This document shows positions 43,010-54,648 of a DNA stretch of 64,000 nucleotides, piece after piece (within the stretch, counting starts at the first letter, position 1; every line of letters starts with the position of its first letter). This stretch comes from Macrotis lagotis (taxonomy: Eukaryota > Chordata > Mammalia > Peramelemorphia > Peramelidae): NCBI RefSeq assembly GCF_037893015.1, contig NC_133665.1, positions 22,516,869 to 22,580,868 on the forward strand, given 5' to 3'. The position numbers and the translations under genes were made by a program. Below the pieces are notes generated by a model. The model worked only from the letters and a program-made list of their open reading frames with translations. It made no database searches and was not told the DNA's origin.

Positions 43010-44094
43010 CTCATAATTTACCCTTCTCATCCACCCTCTCTATTCTTCACCTGAGTCCTGTGCTTGAAGATCAAACTTTCTGTTTAGCTCTGGTCATTTC
43101 AACAGGAACATTTGAAATTCCCAAATGTCACTGAATGTCCATCTTTTCCCTTGGAAGAGGATGCTCAGTTTTGCTGGGGAGTTGATTCTCAGTTGCATTC
43201 TAAGCTCTTTTGCCTTCCAGAATATTATATTCCAAGTCCTATGAGCCCTTAATGTAGATGCTGCTAAGTCCTGTGTAATCCTGACTGTAGCTCCACAATA
43301 TTTGAATTATTTTCCCTTTGACTTGGGAATTCTGGAACTTGGCTATAATATTCCTGGGGGTTGATTTTGGGGGGGGGGATCTCTTTCAGTAGGAGATTGT
43401 GGATTCTCTCAATTTCTATTTTACCCTCTCCTTCTAGGATATCAGGGCAATTTTTGTAGAAATTCTAAAATGTTGTCAAGTCTCTTTTCCAGATCATGAC
43501 TTTTAGGTAGCCCAATAATTTTTAAATTATCTCTTTTGAATCTGTTTTCCAGATCAATTTTTTTCAATGAAATATTTCACATTTTCTTCTAATATTTTAT
43601 TCTTTTAGTGTTGAATTATTGTGTTTTGATGTCTCACAAAGTCATCAGTTTTCTTCAACTCCATTCTATATTTGAAGGATTTGTTTTCTTCAGAGAACTT
43701 TTATCTCCTTTTCCATCTGACCAATTCTGCTTTTTAAAGCATTCTTCTCCTCATTAACTTTTTGAACTATTTTTATCCATTTGACCTAAACTGCTTTTAA
43801 ATATGTTATTTTTTCAGCACTTTTTGGATCACCTTCACTAATAGCTGCTGACTTTGTTTTCAGGTTTTTCCTGCATCTCTCTCATTTCTCTTCCCAATTT
43901 TTCCTCTACCTCCCTTACTTGATTTTCAAAATCATTTTTGAGCTCTATCATAGCCTGAGCCCAACTTCTCTATTTCTTGGAGTCTTTAAGATGCATAAAT
44001 TTGGACTTTTTCATCTTCTGAGTGTCTTTTTGTCCTCCATGTGATCAAAGTAATTGTCTATAGTCAGGTTCCTTTTTTTTTTCTGTTTGCTCAT
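43010..44094 (-). pseudogene. HAL1/L1-type ORF1, decayed
   Basis: Minus-strand ATG at 44094-44092 in the context 'gggaaatgagcaaacag'. It is followed by the N-terminal region, the coiled-coil region (about 43950-43640 on the plus strand) and the RRM and C-terminal region ('ccttccagaatattatattc' at 43214 is the antisense of the C-terminal domain). Several frame breaks and stops are present, so no protein is expected. Homologous throughout to the ORF1 at 22530-23640. Confidence 0.75.
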
Positions 44095-44855
44095 TTCCCC
44101 AGTTTGAGTATTATTGGAACATCCCCACAAGGACTTCAGTATGTTAGGCTCTGACTGCTCTACTGGTATGTTGAATGGCCACAAGCTCACCCCTCTGGGG
44201 CTCCCAACTGTGACCAGGGTCTGAATATGGTCAAAGCCCCAGAGTCCTGTCCCAGGGACACAAGACCAACTTCAACAGTCTCCCCCCATCCTCTTACCTT
44301 CTGTGGACTGAGCACTCAGGGAGCAGTTGCTGGGTGACTCCCTGCTGGGTGGCTCCACAGGCCTGTTTCTGTTTCCTGGGATCTGGGCTGCACTGAGAGT
44401 TGTGCCACACTGGGGAAGGCCACACTGGCCTGAGCTTTATACTCTGACAGAGGTCTCCCTGCTGATCTTCTAAGTTGTGCTTGGTGTTCCTTGGTGTAAC
44501 AGATCACAAAACTGCTTATACTTCCAGAAGCTGAGGCTCCCAGGGACCCAGGTGCACTGAAGCCTTTCCCAGAAGGCTGATGTGCCTTCACTCTGGCACT
44601 CTGTTGCCCCCTCCAACCCCATGAAACAGAACCTTCCCACTATTTTCCAGGTTACCTTGGGCTGGAGAATTGCCTCACTGGATCTTTCTGTGGGTTCTGT
44701 CTCTCAAAATTTAGTTAGAGTCATAATTTTAAGGTTTTTGAAATATTTTGTAGAGAGCTCCTAAGAAAGACTGTTCTCCTGCTGCCATCTTGGCTATACC
44801 CCCATCAGAACTATTTTTGATACATTTCCAATTTGGTAGAACCTTAGAGATTTTT

Positions 44856-45011
44856 TTTTAGGTTTTTTTTTTTTGCAAAGCAAATGGGGTTAAGTGACTT
44901 GCCCAAGGCCACACAGCTAGGTTATTATTAAGTGTCTTAGACCAGATTTGAACCCAGGTACTCCTGACTCCAAGGTCAGTGCTTTATCCACTGTGCCACC
45001 TAGCCGCCCCC
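44856..45011 (-). mobile_element. tRNA-derived marsupial SINE, antisense
   Basis: 'ggttaagtgacttgcccaag', 'gatttgaacccaggtactcc' and 'ccactgtgccacctagccgc'. Target duplication 'accttagaRattttt' at 44841-44855 and 45012-45026 with one mismatch. Confidence 0.93.
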
Positions 45012-45194
45012 ACCTTAGAAATTTTTGCATTGTACTAGCATAGTTTTTGAAAATGCAAAGTTCTCTTTATACCACAGGACCTCATGAGTAAAAGATTTTG
45101 AGCACAACATCTATTTAGTGGAAATAATGATCAGATCTCTCTATATCACAAGTTATCATAAAGTTTAAGCTAGATAATAAAATTTGAATAATAT

Positions 45195-45370
45195 TTTATT
45201 TTCCCCAAATACATGTAAATTTTTTTAACATTCATTTTTAAAAAGTTTGAGCTCTAAATTCTCTCTTGCTTCCTTCTGAAAAAGTAAGCAATTAGATATA
45301 GCTTATGCATGTTTGACAGTACATTTTCACGAGTATTTCAATGTAACAATAACAAAGTGCTGTAGAAAAA
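45195..45370 (-). mobile_element. L1 3'UTR fragment
   Basis: 'ttttattttccccaaataca', 'gagctctaaattctctcttg' and 'gatatagcttatgcatgttt' resemble the antisense L1 3'UTR. Confidence 0.55.
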
Positions 45371-45589
45371 AGATTAATTACTACATAAAGTAAGGTATTA
45401 TTTAAAATAAATGGCCCTAGGTTTTTTAAGTCTATGTGGAGGGTCACAAAATCTGTCAAGTTTCATGAAACTGGAAAAACTGAGTACAGGTCTGTTAAAA
45501 AACTATTGATCCAAAGGTCAGCCTAGCTGAAAGAAAAGAGACTGACTTCTAGTTAAATAATTTCTTGACTATATCATGAGATATTTGTT

Positions 45590-45672
45590 TGTTTTTCATT
45601 GTTTCTGACTCTTTATGACCCCTTTTGGGGTTTTCTTAGCAAAGATATTGGAGTTGTTTGCCATATCCACAT
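45590..45672 (-). mobile_element. CORE-SINE 3' fragment, antisense
   Basis: 'tgtttctgactctttatgac' and 'cttagcaaagatattggagt'. Confidence 0.65.
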
Positions 45673-45869
45673 ACAAAAATACAAATTGGCCCTCAGTCTA
45701 ATATGGCTTTTTACTGACTCTTCATTCATAGGCATAAAATGAAGGGAAATGGATCAGATGGTGCAAAGAATGATACAGTTCTTATATCCTCTTAAAATAC
45801 TGATGTTCAGTTCTTTTAATATGTGAATTTTGTCCCCAAACCAACTTAATACATTACTAGAGAAGCAAA

Positions 45870-45945
45870 ACCATATATACATATATATATTATATATATA
45901 TGTTACATATATAATCATTACAAATATATATATATTATATATATT
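45870..45945. repeat. AT-rich simple repeat
   Basis: TATA-type units with several short inverted repeats. The minus-strand frame at 45754-45951 is partly its translation. Confidence 0.85.
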
Positions 45946-46084
45946 TAACATTTAAAAATCAAAAACAAAATGCTTAAAGTAATTAACATAAAACAGGAGA
46001 ATGACTCATAGGTTCCCCTTGAAAAGATAATAAAGGATTTAATGAATTTTGCTTCATTGTGAACATAAAGACAACCAGGGATAA

Positions 46085-46212
46085 CATTTCAGAGGATATT
46101 TACTAGCTATGTGACTTTGGGCAATACGTTTAATCTCTCTGAGACTTGGTTTCCTCATCTGTAAAATAAGGACTATGAACTACATCATTTCTTTCAAATT
46201 TAAATATATGAT
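46085..46212 (+). mobile_element. MIR
   Basis: 'actagctatgtgactttggg', 'ttggtttcctcatctgtaaa' and 'ctacatcatttctttcaaat'. Confidence 0.75.
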
Positions 46213-46357
46213 TTGGTGACCCCATGACTGACCCTGTAACAATTGATCACCTCATCTTGCATTGTTCATGATAATCATGAGAAAATAAATCACAATGAAT
46301 GTAACTGTTGATCATCATCATCATCATCATCTGAATCATTGTTTGGAGAAGGTTAAT

Positions 46358-46516
46358 AAGGGCAGCTAGGTGCCACAGTGGATAGAGCACTGGCCCTGGA
46401 ATCAGGAGGACTTGAGTTTAGATCTGGCCTCAGACATTTAATAATTGTCTAGCTGTGTCACCTTGGGGAAGTCACTTAACCACATTGACTTAAATAAATT
46501 AAATTTTTTTTAAAAA
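46358..46516 (+). mobile_element. tRNA-derived marsupial SINE, 'taaataaatt' tail subtype, perfect duplication
   Basis: Complete sense copy ending 'gacttaaataaattaaattt'. Target duplication 'gagaaggttaat' at 46346-46357 and 46517-46528 is identical. An ATC trinucleotide run precedes it at about 46310-46331. Confidence 0.95.
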
Positions 46517-46529
46517 GAGAAGGTTAATC

Positions 46530-46990
46530 AATAAAGAATTCTATGAAGAGTTTGTCAAGTGTCTTTAGGATGTATTAGCATATACCATAATATTCTGTGA
46601 TTTCAATGCAAGCATAAGTAATGGAAAGTGCAGAAAAAATGATTTGGGACCGATAACAAAAGAAGAATATTATGCAGTAACCTTGGTCTATATATCATCA
46701 ACACTATTCAAGAAGAACCTTGGGATTTAATCATTATACACCTATCAACAAAAATTGAAATTGATTATATTTCAATGGACAGTATGACTGTTTATAGATA
46801 TAGTTGTCATGGAGTAGAATTGGTTGTCTATATGCAGTCACATCATTGAATGGTTTGAGCAAGGTCAAAGCACATTAGAAGAAAGAACAAAAAATGAAAA
46901 AATACTGTAGGACATTATTACAGCTTAAAATCAACCTGTCTAAACAAATTGTCAGGTTCAAAAGTGGGTAAATGGTCAAAAGTAAGATCT
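46530..46990 (+). pseudogene. RTE-type LINE endonuclease fragment
   Basis: The frame starting near 46595 reads CDFNASISNGKCRKNDLGP, which fits the apurinic-type endonuclease 'DFNA' motif and following Gly-Leu-Gly segment of RTE-clade LINEs. A one-base frame change later, 'NTIQEEPWD' and 'KIEIDYISMD' fit the downstream 'NT...EIDYI' motif. It has several stops and frame changes and lacks the reverse transcriptase, so it is a dead fragment. RTE rather than another clade is inferred from motif spacing. Confidence 0.6.
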
Positions 46991-47239
46991 ATCACCATTT
47001 CTTAGAGAATTTAAGCAGAGCAAAAATATTACAAACTTAATACTGTTTTAAAGGATAAACTCATTTACAGGATATTAGGGATAAATAGTATGTAAGATTA
47101 TGAAAGGAATCACTTTATGAAGCATCAGAAGGAAGTTGAGGAGTCTACCATGAGCTTGCCATGAATTCCAGCTAAGGGAACTCATCCCTAGAATATTTAG
47201 GAATGAAACTAGAAGGATAACAAAAAGAAATGAATTAGC

Positions 47240-47428
47240 AATGTGTGACCCTGGGCAAGTCATTTAACCTCTGTCTGCTTCACTTTCCTCATCTGCAAAA
47301 TGGGAGGGAGGTAGTAATAACATCACCCAGGATTGTTATGAGGATAAAACTGGAACATTTGTAATATACTTTGCAAATCATAAAGCTCTACATAAATGCT
47401 AGCACTCATTATTATTAGCATTATTATT
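47240..47428 (+). mobile_element. MIR/THER-type SINE
   Basis: 'gtgtgaccctgggcaagtca', 'tttcctcatctgcaaaatgg' and 'gctctacataaatgctagca' with an ATT-rich end. Confidence 0.85.
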
Positions 47429-47436
47429 AATAAGAA

Positions 47437-47610
47437 TCAATCAATCAATATTTACAAAGAACCCACCATGTGCCAGGAACTGTACTAAATCCTAGGGATA
47501 TAAGAAGGGGAAAAAAGCAGCCTTGATTTCAAAAGCTTATAATATAATGGGAAGAAATAGCAAGCAAACAAAGTAGTCATACACAGGATAAATATGAAAT
47601 TAAATGGAAT
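47437..47610 (-). mobile_element. L2 fragment, antisense
   Basis: 'caatcaatatttacaaagaa', 'ccaccatgtgccaggaactg' and 'cttataatataatgggaaga'. Confidence 0.7.
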
Positions 47611-48000
47611 AACTCTGTACATTATACCTATGACTATGTCAATGGTGATAGAACCACCACATTCAGACTCTGTCATCTCATTAGTGGATGCTGCATGAGA
47701 AAATGACAATAGTATTTAAGATAATGAAGTCAAGAAGAGGACTGTCACCTGATCACATACATGCAGAAGGAAATCACGGAGACAACACAATTTAAGGTCA
47801 CTAAGGGATCAATTTGCAAAAATTTAACCTCTTCCTCCTCCTCTCTTTGATGGATATAATCATGCCTGACATTTTACCAAACACATTACTAACTACCCAG
47901 CCCAATCATTTGCTTTCTCAAATCTTTGTTAGAATAGTCTAAGAACACATCAAATATATCCTTGTTTGGAGCCACAAGGAAGAAACAGTCTTTCACAAAC
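47611..48000. other. Unassigned DNA
   Basis: No gene or repeat family recognised. Confidence 0.4.
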
Positions 48001-48004
48001 AATT

Positions 48005-48960
48005 TTCTATAGTGGGATCATGTTTTATTTTTTTTAATTTTGTACTTATTGTTTTAATTCACAGTCATTTCCCAATATACTGTCCTCCAGTCAAACCCTC
48101 CTTTGTAACAACAAGAAGTCAGGAAAACTAAATGACAAAGCAACTACATCTGGAAACAAAATGCAAAATTCTATGCCTGCAATGCCTTCCTTACCTTTCT
48201 ACTGAGAGGAGAAATGGGCATTTCATACATTGTTTACTATAGATAAATTTTTTCATGATAATCAATCTGAATTGTTTCCTTTTAATTTTATTTTAATTTA
48301 AGTTATGGTAGTTGTTGTGTATATAAGCCTTATGGTTATATTTTCCCCCTCTTAATCACTTGGAATTAGTTATTCTTATGTTTCTCTTAATTCATTCATC
48401 AAACATTCTTAGTCATTTACAATATTCTATTACATTCATTTTCCTCAATTTGTTTAGTCATTCCCAGTAGATGCACACCCATTTTATTTCCAGTTTTTTT
48501 GCTATGACAAAAAGTATTTTACAGCAAACCACAAATTTAAAATAATGTAACTAGCTGAGAAGAAAAAGATTTTAATAGCACTGTTGTCTATTTTAAATTA
48601 TTTTATTAATAAAGTTTTATTTCTGGTTATATTAATATAAGTTTAATATAATTAATAATCTTACTAGGTAATATTTTCTTTTGACATGTCTCATTTAGAT
48701 AGTGTGTTTTTTATCCTCTTTGTTTTTCCCTCTATGGATGGATAAAATAACCCCTCTTTAATAATTATTCTTAATGATACTGGAAAAAGAAAGTGACCCT
48801 ATATCTCCTTGTTTTTTATCTTCTTTGGTATTAATTCTGAGAAAGATGCTGAGTACTTTTCTCCACAGTCAATTATGCCTTAGTATTTTGTATTATTTTA
48901 AATTTTGTCATGAAAATAGCTAGGTTCTTCAAATATTCCAATTCACTGACAGTATGCATT
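48005..48960 (-). mobile_element. L1 3' part, old
   Basis: 'cattcccagtagatgcacac', 'ccagtttttttgctatgaca' and T-rich flanks at 48005-48560 match an antisense L1 3' end. 48700-48960 ('ctccttgttttttatcttct', 'ggtattaattctgagaaa') looks like antisense ORF2. The part between is uncertain. Confidence 0.5.
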
Positions 48961-49169
48961 GCATCAGGCCTCAAAATGTTATAAAACTTACTTCTTGAAT
49001 CACATAAGTATTTTAAAAGAGTGATTAAAAAAGAGATATAACATCAAGAATTAATCTCTTTATTATAGAAAAGTAAAGTGATTTAAAAATATATACAGCT
49101 ATAATTTATTATGTATTTGAAAATATAACTAATTAGTTATAGAATTAGTGCAATAATATACATAAGTTG

Positions 49170-49348
49170 GACAGTTGCTACAGATTTCAAATCAGAGGAC
49201 CTCATTTCAAATATTGGTCCTACTATTCATTTATATTTGTGTGACCATCAGGTCCTATTCTGGTCATAACATCTAACCACTTAACCTCTCAGGGACTCAG
49301 TTTCTTAATCTGTACAATGCAGGGAGTTGGACCAGAAAATGATTTAGG
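49170..49348 (+). mobile_element. MIR
   Basis: 'gacagttgctacagatttca', 'ctcagggactcagtttctta' and 'gggagttggaccagaaaatg'. Confidence 0.65.
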
Positions 49349-50008
49349 GACAATACTGTAATAGAGAAATCAGACAGGATGACATTTGGGAAATTGGACA
49401 GTATTTTTAGTAATCATAAGTTGTTTATGCTTAAGATAAGCATAAGATACAAAAATTATCTGTTTATTACCAATATTTTCCTCAGTATTTCTATATGAAT
49501 TGTGAAATATAATGATTTCAAAAGAATGAAAATACTAAGCAACCCAAGATATAGGTTGCATATGAGCAGGCTGCCATGCTTTATCAGCAATAACTTGCAA
49601 GTAAAAAAAGGCACATTAATGTCATATGTATTGTGTCATACTTTAGATAGTATATCATACTTTTATGTCATAGATATTATGTCATACTTTAAAGAAGTAG
49701 AAAAAGAACATCATGAGGATTTTCACTTAATACTTCCATGGACCAGGATATGAATTATGACAAAACTCCAATTGGATCTTTGCCAGTGTGGAAGAAAAGT
49801 AGTTCCTATAAGCAGTAAACCCAGAAGTGGAATTCTCTGGGACAGAGGAACTAGAAAGGGGCACATGATGTTTTCCCCTAGAAATATCATGCAATAGGGT
49901 CATACTGAGAAGCTTAAATAATATCAGTGGGACTATTTAGTCTGGCAATCTGCATTAGTCATTTTATTTGTATAGACCCTCTTAGGATAAAATCTCCATG
50001 ACATGTAA

Positions 50009-50010
<2 letters not shown>
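49349..50010. other. Unassigned DNA
   Basis: Nothing recognised except a short internal repeat of 'tgtcata' with 'gatagtat' and 'gatattatg' units at about 49621-49690. The 83-aa open frame starting at 49502 has no recognisable family. Confidence 0.4.

Positions 50011-50011
<1 letters not shown>

Positions 50012-50043
<32 letters not shown>
50012..50043. repeat. (CA)n microsatellite
   Basis: CA dinucleotides, about 16 units. Confidence 0.97.
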
Positions 50044-50045
<2 letters not shown>

Positions 50046-50084
50046 TACAGTGCCTTATTTTTTTGGAAAAAAAGAACCAAGACA

Positions 50085-50340
50085 ATTTCAAAATATTCAT
50101 GATGAAAAATTGCTATCCACCTCCAGAGAAAGAACTCTGAGTGCAAATTGAAGTATAAATTTCTTACTTTATTTTTCTTGCTTTAAAAAAATATGACCAA
50201 TGTAGAAATTTGTTTTGGATAATGTCACATGTATATTGATATCATATTGTTTGCTTTCTCATTAGATGAGGTAAGGGTAGAAGAGAGGAGAGAACTGGCA
50301 ACTAAAGTTTAAAAAGAAAATGATAAAAATAATTTTTTTT
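50085..50340 (+). mobile_element. L1 3'UTR, sense
   Basis: 'ctatccacctccagagaaag' then 'aactctgagtgcaaattgaa', 'cttactttatttttcttgct' and an A-rich end, matching the sense L1 3'UTR at about 39800-40300. Confidence 0.7.
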
Positions 50341-51275
50341 TGTAAAACTCTTATGGAAAAATGAAATATCCTTAGAAAGGTGGTCTAAGGCAAGACCTAC
50401 TAATAACTGTGGGGAGATAGAGAAGGGACTACCTCTTTGGTAGTTTTCAGATACTGGTCCATCAAAACCAAGAATAGAAAAAGAAGAAAACCTAAGGAAA
50501 GACAAGATCTTACTGGTGTCCTTTCTACTTTTTGTGCATACCCAAGCAAGCAGGATATGTTCACTGACCAATTCAATAAGTAGACAAAAAGGCTAAGATA
50601 TAATCAGTTAGAAAAGGCAGGAGGATCTAGTCCCCAAGTCATTGATATTAATCAATTCTTGAGTGATTTAATAATTTTATGCTATCACCTGAAATGGTTC
50701 ATACATCAACCTCCAGTAGGTTTAACCCTAGCAAAAAACATCTGCTAAGTCAATGGAACTGCTGGATTTTTTTTTATATTCATTTTCCCTAATGTTAATT
50801 CACTTTTCACCTCGGGCCCTCCCACAGTTCAGGTTCTTTCTTCCTTTTCTTCCTGAACCCCCATGGAAGTTGCCTTTAAGATCTTCACTTACTTACATAG
50901 AAACACCAGAACAGTCTGAACCTACTGAACCTACTTTCAGAGCACAGTGAGCTTCAGAGAGCAGAGAATTTCTCAAGACAGTTTGAGAAAATGACCCCTA
51001 CTAAGACAACCTTTAGTCATCAAAAACCTCCTGCCTCTGTGAGGGCAGAGGCAGAGAAAGACCAATCAATACTCAATGGTAGTCTTTAGAATACTACTGA
51101 GACTAAAAAAGGAAATAAAGGCACAGAAAAGAGAACATCTAAAAGAGCAGCCAAATAAGGAATCACATTAGGAACATGAGCACAATTAAATAGAACGGGA
51201 GGTAGGAGGCCCACACAGATCAGAAGTAGTGACTATTAAGAATACATGTTGAATTTAAAATATTGTTTTGGTCAT
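50341..51275. other. Unassigned DNA
   Basis: No repeat family or gene recognised. The minus-strand 89-aa frame at 50302-50571 and the plus frame at 50753-50950 show no known domain. Confidence 0.4.
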
Positions 51276-51279
51276 TTAT

Positions 51280-51428
51280 TAACACTTATATGATTTTGAG
51301 TCTTAATCTAGTCATAACTTCTTAATAATTTCTAAACTTAATCTACCATGACCTCAGTTTCCTAATCTGTAAAAGGAGGAGTCTAGATGAAAAAAGTGTC
51401 AAGGGGCTCTTCCCACTCTAGATTTTTT
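51280..51428 (+). mobile_element. MIR, diverged
   Basis: 'atgacctcagtttcctaatc' and 'tgtaaaaggaggagtctaga'. Confidence 0.55.
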
Positions 51429-52485
51429 GCTTATGAGCCCAGGAAGCTGCCTCCATGTTCAAGAGAACATTTTGTATTTCGTTCATTTAAAACAATAATA
51501 ATAGCAACAATATATCATTTGCCTCCTACACTCTCAAACATTCACATTCCCATTCAGGTAAATCTGCAGCTCATTTCTGTGCTGTATGCTACATGCATTG
51601 TAGGAAGCATGAACCCTAATTGACTATGAAAACCATGAGTGAGATGCTATATGAAGTAAGGGGCTTACTTATTTGTGAAGAGAAACTTTGAGAAATATTT
51701 CAAAGGAAATCTAGACAGAAATAAGCCAACAATTTATGGATGGCTACCTGGAGTCATCAAAGCAAGGGATGTTAGGGAAACTGGTCCAACCCTGCTCATT
51801 GATCCCCAGAGTTTGCAAGTTGAGACTGCTGAGACTGGACTTCTACATGGAATCATTCTCTCATTCATGATTTGAGTTGAAATCTTATATCACTATCAAC
51901 TGAAGAACTCATTTACTCTTGTGTACTCTTTCTTATATTCTAATACAGAGAATTCTGATTTCTGTTTGCTGTTTTACTTTGGATAAATGAGTTATTTGCA
52001 ATTTACTACTTAAGGTAATCTTATATATAAGTTGTATTTGATGGGAAAATGGGGCTAAATTGATGAGCATAAGATAAGGACTACCCTTCCCTTCAAAAAG
52101 TTCAAAGAAGTAATTTTTGTTCTAGACCTGAATTCATGACCTTAGACTATAGATAGTTAAAGGATATAGATAATTGTAAATCTAATTATAGAGGAGTTGC
52201 CATTCTGTATTAGGAAATACATTGTCTTCTCCTTGTCAATTAAAAAAATTAGCTGCTGATGGAAATACAAAAACAAAAAGAAAAAAATCCCTGCCCTCAA
52301 AGAACTTGGATTCTACATTCTCAAATTCTCCAATATGTCATACACAATTAGGAAACAGTTAAAAATCAATTGGTTGAATACTTTCAATACACTATATTAA
52401 ATTGCAAACAAGCAGCATTGAACCCTAAGGGTAGCAAAGGAAGAAAGTATATAGCTATTCCAATTGGCTAAAGGAAGCAATATAG
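51429..52485. other. Unassigned DNA
   Basis: No repeat family or gene recognised. Confidence 0.4.
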
Positions 52486-52488
52486 CAA

Positions 52489-52735
52489 GACAGCTAGGTG
52501 AATAAAGTGTAGGGTCTGGAGTCAAGAAGACCTAAGTTCAAATCTGGCTTCAGACATTTATTAGCTGTGTGACTTGGGCGAGTCACTTAAAAATATTGCC
52601 TCAGCTTCCTCATCTGTAAAATTAGCTGGAGAAGGAAATGACAAAGCACTCCAAGATCTTTGTCAAAAAAAAAAACCCAAAACCAAACCCAAACTGATAT
52701 AGAATCATAAAGAGTGAGAAAGGACTCAAAAGTAC
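52489..52735 (+). mobile_element. Marsupial CORE-SINE
   Basis: 'gacagctaggtgaataaagt', 'ctaagttcaaatctggcttc', 'attagctggagaaggaaatg' and 'agaatcataaagagtgagaa'. The minus-strand frame at 52587-52823 is its reverse. Confidence 0.85.
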
Positions 52736-53004
52736 TTAAACTAAAAAAATCAACTAGAAAGCTAATTTTCTTCCATTCTGAGAGTACACAAACCATGGAA
52801 GATCCAAATATAATGCCTATCAAATATCTGATCCTTGAAAAGACACTTAGGATACTAGTAAATGCTTGGAGGCCAGTATTTCCTCTGTAAAAATATGATT
52901 TCTCACATTTTGCTCAAAATATCCTTTTGACAATATATGTCTCTAGTAAACCTTACCAAGTTTCCATCATATTAATTATTTTTTAAATGTTAAGGTTGGC
53001 ATAT

Positions 53005-53160
53005 ATGATGACAGTATGGTAAGGGGGAAAGAGCCCTGATCCTGGTGTCAGAAGACATAATATCAGGCAAATCATTTAAACTTTTCAGTCTCAGTATGTT
53101 AGTCTGTAAAATCAGAGGGTTGCCTATGAGGTTCATTCTATTTCCTATTCTGTGATCAAT
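53005..53160 (+). mobile_element. MIR
   Basis: 'agccctgatcctggtgtcag' then 'atcaggcaaatcatttaaac' and 'gtctgtaaaatcagagggtt'. Confidence 0.7.
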
Positions 53161-53170
53161 TAATGTTTTT

Positions 53171-53334
53171 CTTTTTTTCTTTCTTTTTAAAATTTTTTTG
53201 CAAGACAATGGGGTTAAGCGACTTGCCCAAGGTTGCACAGTTACATAATTATTAAGTGTCTGAGGCCAAATCTGAACTCTGGTCCTTATGACTCCAGGGT
53301 TGGTGCTGGAGTCAGCCACCTAGCTGCCCCTTTG
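53171..53334 (-). mobile_element. tRNA-derived marsupial SINE, antisense
   Basis: 'ggggttaagcgacttgccca', 'aattattaagtgtctgaggc' and 'cagccacctagctgcccctt'. Imperfect duplication 'ttaatgYtttt' at 53160-53170 and 53335-53345. Confidence 0.9.
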
Positions 53335-53339
53335 TTAAT

Positions 53340-53582
53340 GCTTTTCATTCATATCTGACTCTATTAGTCCATTTGCAATTTTCTTGACAAAGATACTAGA
53401 GAAGTTTGTCATTTCCTTGTCCAATTCATTTTACAGATGAGAAATTGAAACAAATAGGGTTAAGTGACTTGTCCAGGTTCACACAGATAGTAAGTGTCTG
53501 AGGCCGCATTTCAATTCAGGAAGATGACTCTTTCTGGTTTCAAGCCCAGTGCTCTATCCACTGTGCCACCTTCTTGTCCCCA
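53340..53582 (-). mobile_element. Marsupial CORE-SINE, antisense
   Basis: 'catatctgactctattagtc', 'ttgtcatttccttgtccaat', 'ggttcacacagatagtaagt' and 'gctctatccactgtgccacc'. A short sense MIR trace follows at 53583-53650. Confidence 0.85.
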
Positions 53583-53659
53583 GGCTTCAATTTATTTATC
53601 TGTAAAATGGAGGTATTTGATTAGTGCCTCTTGGCTCCTGTCAACATTTATCTTCCTAG

Positions 53660-54217
53660 AAAAAAAATGGGGGCACATTGTCAGGAGACCTGAAAGACTT
53701 ATTTTCCCTGTTTATACCTGAATTTCCATATGGCATACTTTTAAGTTTAATCTTCTTTATTACCATTTTCTCTATCACTTTCTTAAATTTAGACAATCAA
53801 CAATATAATAAACTAAGCCCTGGAAGTATCTGGCTATTGACTAACTGAACAATCCAATTTAACTATTGGCTCTTTGAGCAATCCAAGCTGGCTCCAGCAC
53901 AACCCCACTGAACAAAAATTTAAAAAAGGAAAACCTTCATATTGAATGCACAAAATCAAAGGAAGTAAATGATCTTACTGTATATGTGCAAAAATGTATG
54001 TCTTATTTTGCACCTATTTTCTCTCTGGCAAGACATAAATGGTGTTTTTCATTTTCAGGTCTCTGAAATAATGTTTTGTTTCATTGATCAGAATTCTGAA
54101 GTCTTTAAATGTTGTTTTTCTTTTATAGACTATTGTAATCATATAAATTATTCTCCTGTCTCTGTTCACAACACTCTGCATGAGATCACAGAGGCCTTCT
54201 CAGATTCCCTGAAACTG
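53660..54217. other. Unassigned DNA
   Basis: No repeat family or gene recognised. The open frame at 53969-54253 has no recognisable domain and ends inside a SINE. Confidence 0.4.
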
Positions 54218-54230
54218 TTCATGTCATCAT

Positions 54231-54369
54231 TTTTTCCTAGGCAATGGGGTTAAGTGGCTTGCCCAAGGCCACACAGCTAGGTAATTATTAAGTGTCTGAG
54301 ACTGGATTTGAACTCAGGTACTCCTGACTCCAGGGCCAGTGCTTTATCCACTGTGCCACCGAGCCACCC
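54231..54369 (-). mobile_element. tRNA-derived marsupial SINE, antisense, perfect duplication
   Basis: 'gcaatggggttaagtggctt', 'gactggatttgaactcaggt' and 'actgtgccaccgagccaccc'. The 13-base duplication 'ttcatgtcatcat' at 54218-54230 and 54370-54382 is exact. Confidence 0.96.
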
Positions 54370-54394
54370 TTCATGTCATCATGTTACTAGTAAC

Positions 54395-54648
54395 TCTTAT
54401 TTATATAGTACTTTAAGGTTTGCAAAGTGCATCTCCTTTTAACCTTACAATAAGTATTATCTCATTTTGATCTTACAACAATCCTGTGAGATAGGTGCTA
54501 TTATTGTGTTCATTTAACACATGAGGAAACTGAAGCTAATAGTGAAAAAATGACTCATCCAGGATCATACACCGATTAAAAGACTGAGGTCAGATTTGAA
54601 CTCTTGATTCTAAGTGCTCTATCTACTATGCCAGCTAACTGCCTCAGT
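54395..54648 (-). mobile_element. MIR/THER-type SINE, antisense, near full length
   Basis: 'tagtactttaaggtttgcaa', 'caacaatcctgtgagatagg', 'gaggaaactgaagctaatag' and 'ctctatctactatgccagct'. Confidence 0.8.

Larger units (their letters stand above)
42098..44803 (-). mobile_element. HAL1, second copy, minus strand
   Basis: Read on the minus strand it starts at 44803 with a version of 'gccaagatggcagcag' and follows the same 5'UTR as the first copy, for example 'acagaacccaca' and 'agatccagtgaggcaattct'. ORF1 comes next, then a 3' region, and it ends in an A-rich tail at about 42098-42125. ORF2 is absent, as in the first copy. Its 3' region carries only one SINE-like module (42431-42553), not three. 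The duplication is not clear: 'gcagaatcat' near 42084 and 'tcagaactat' near 44805 are a weak candidate. More diverged than the first copy. Confidence 0.85.
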
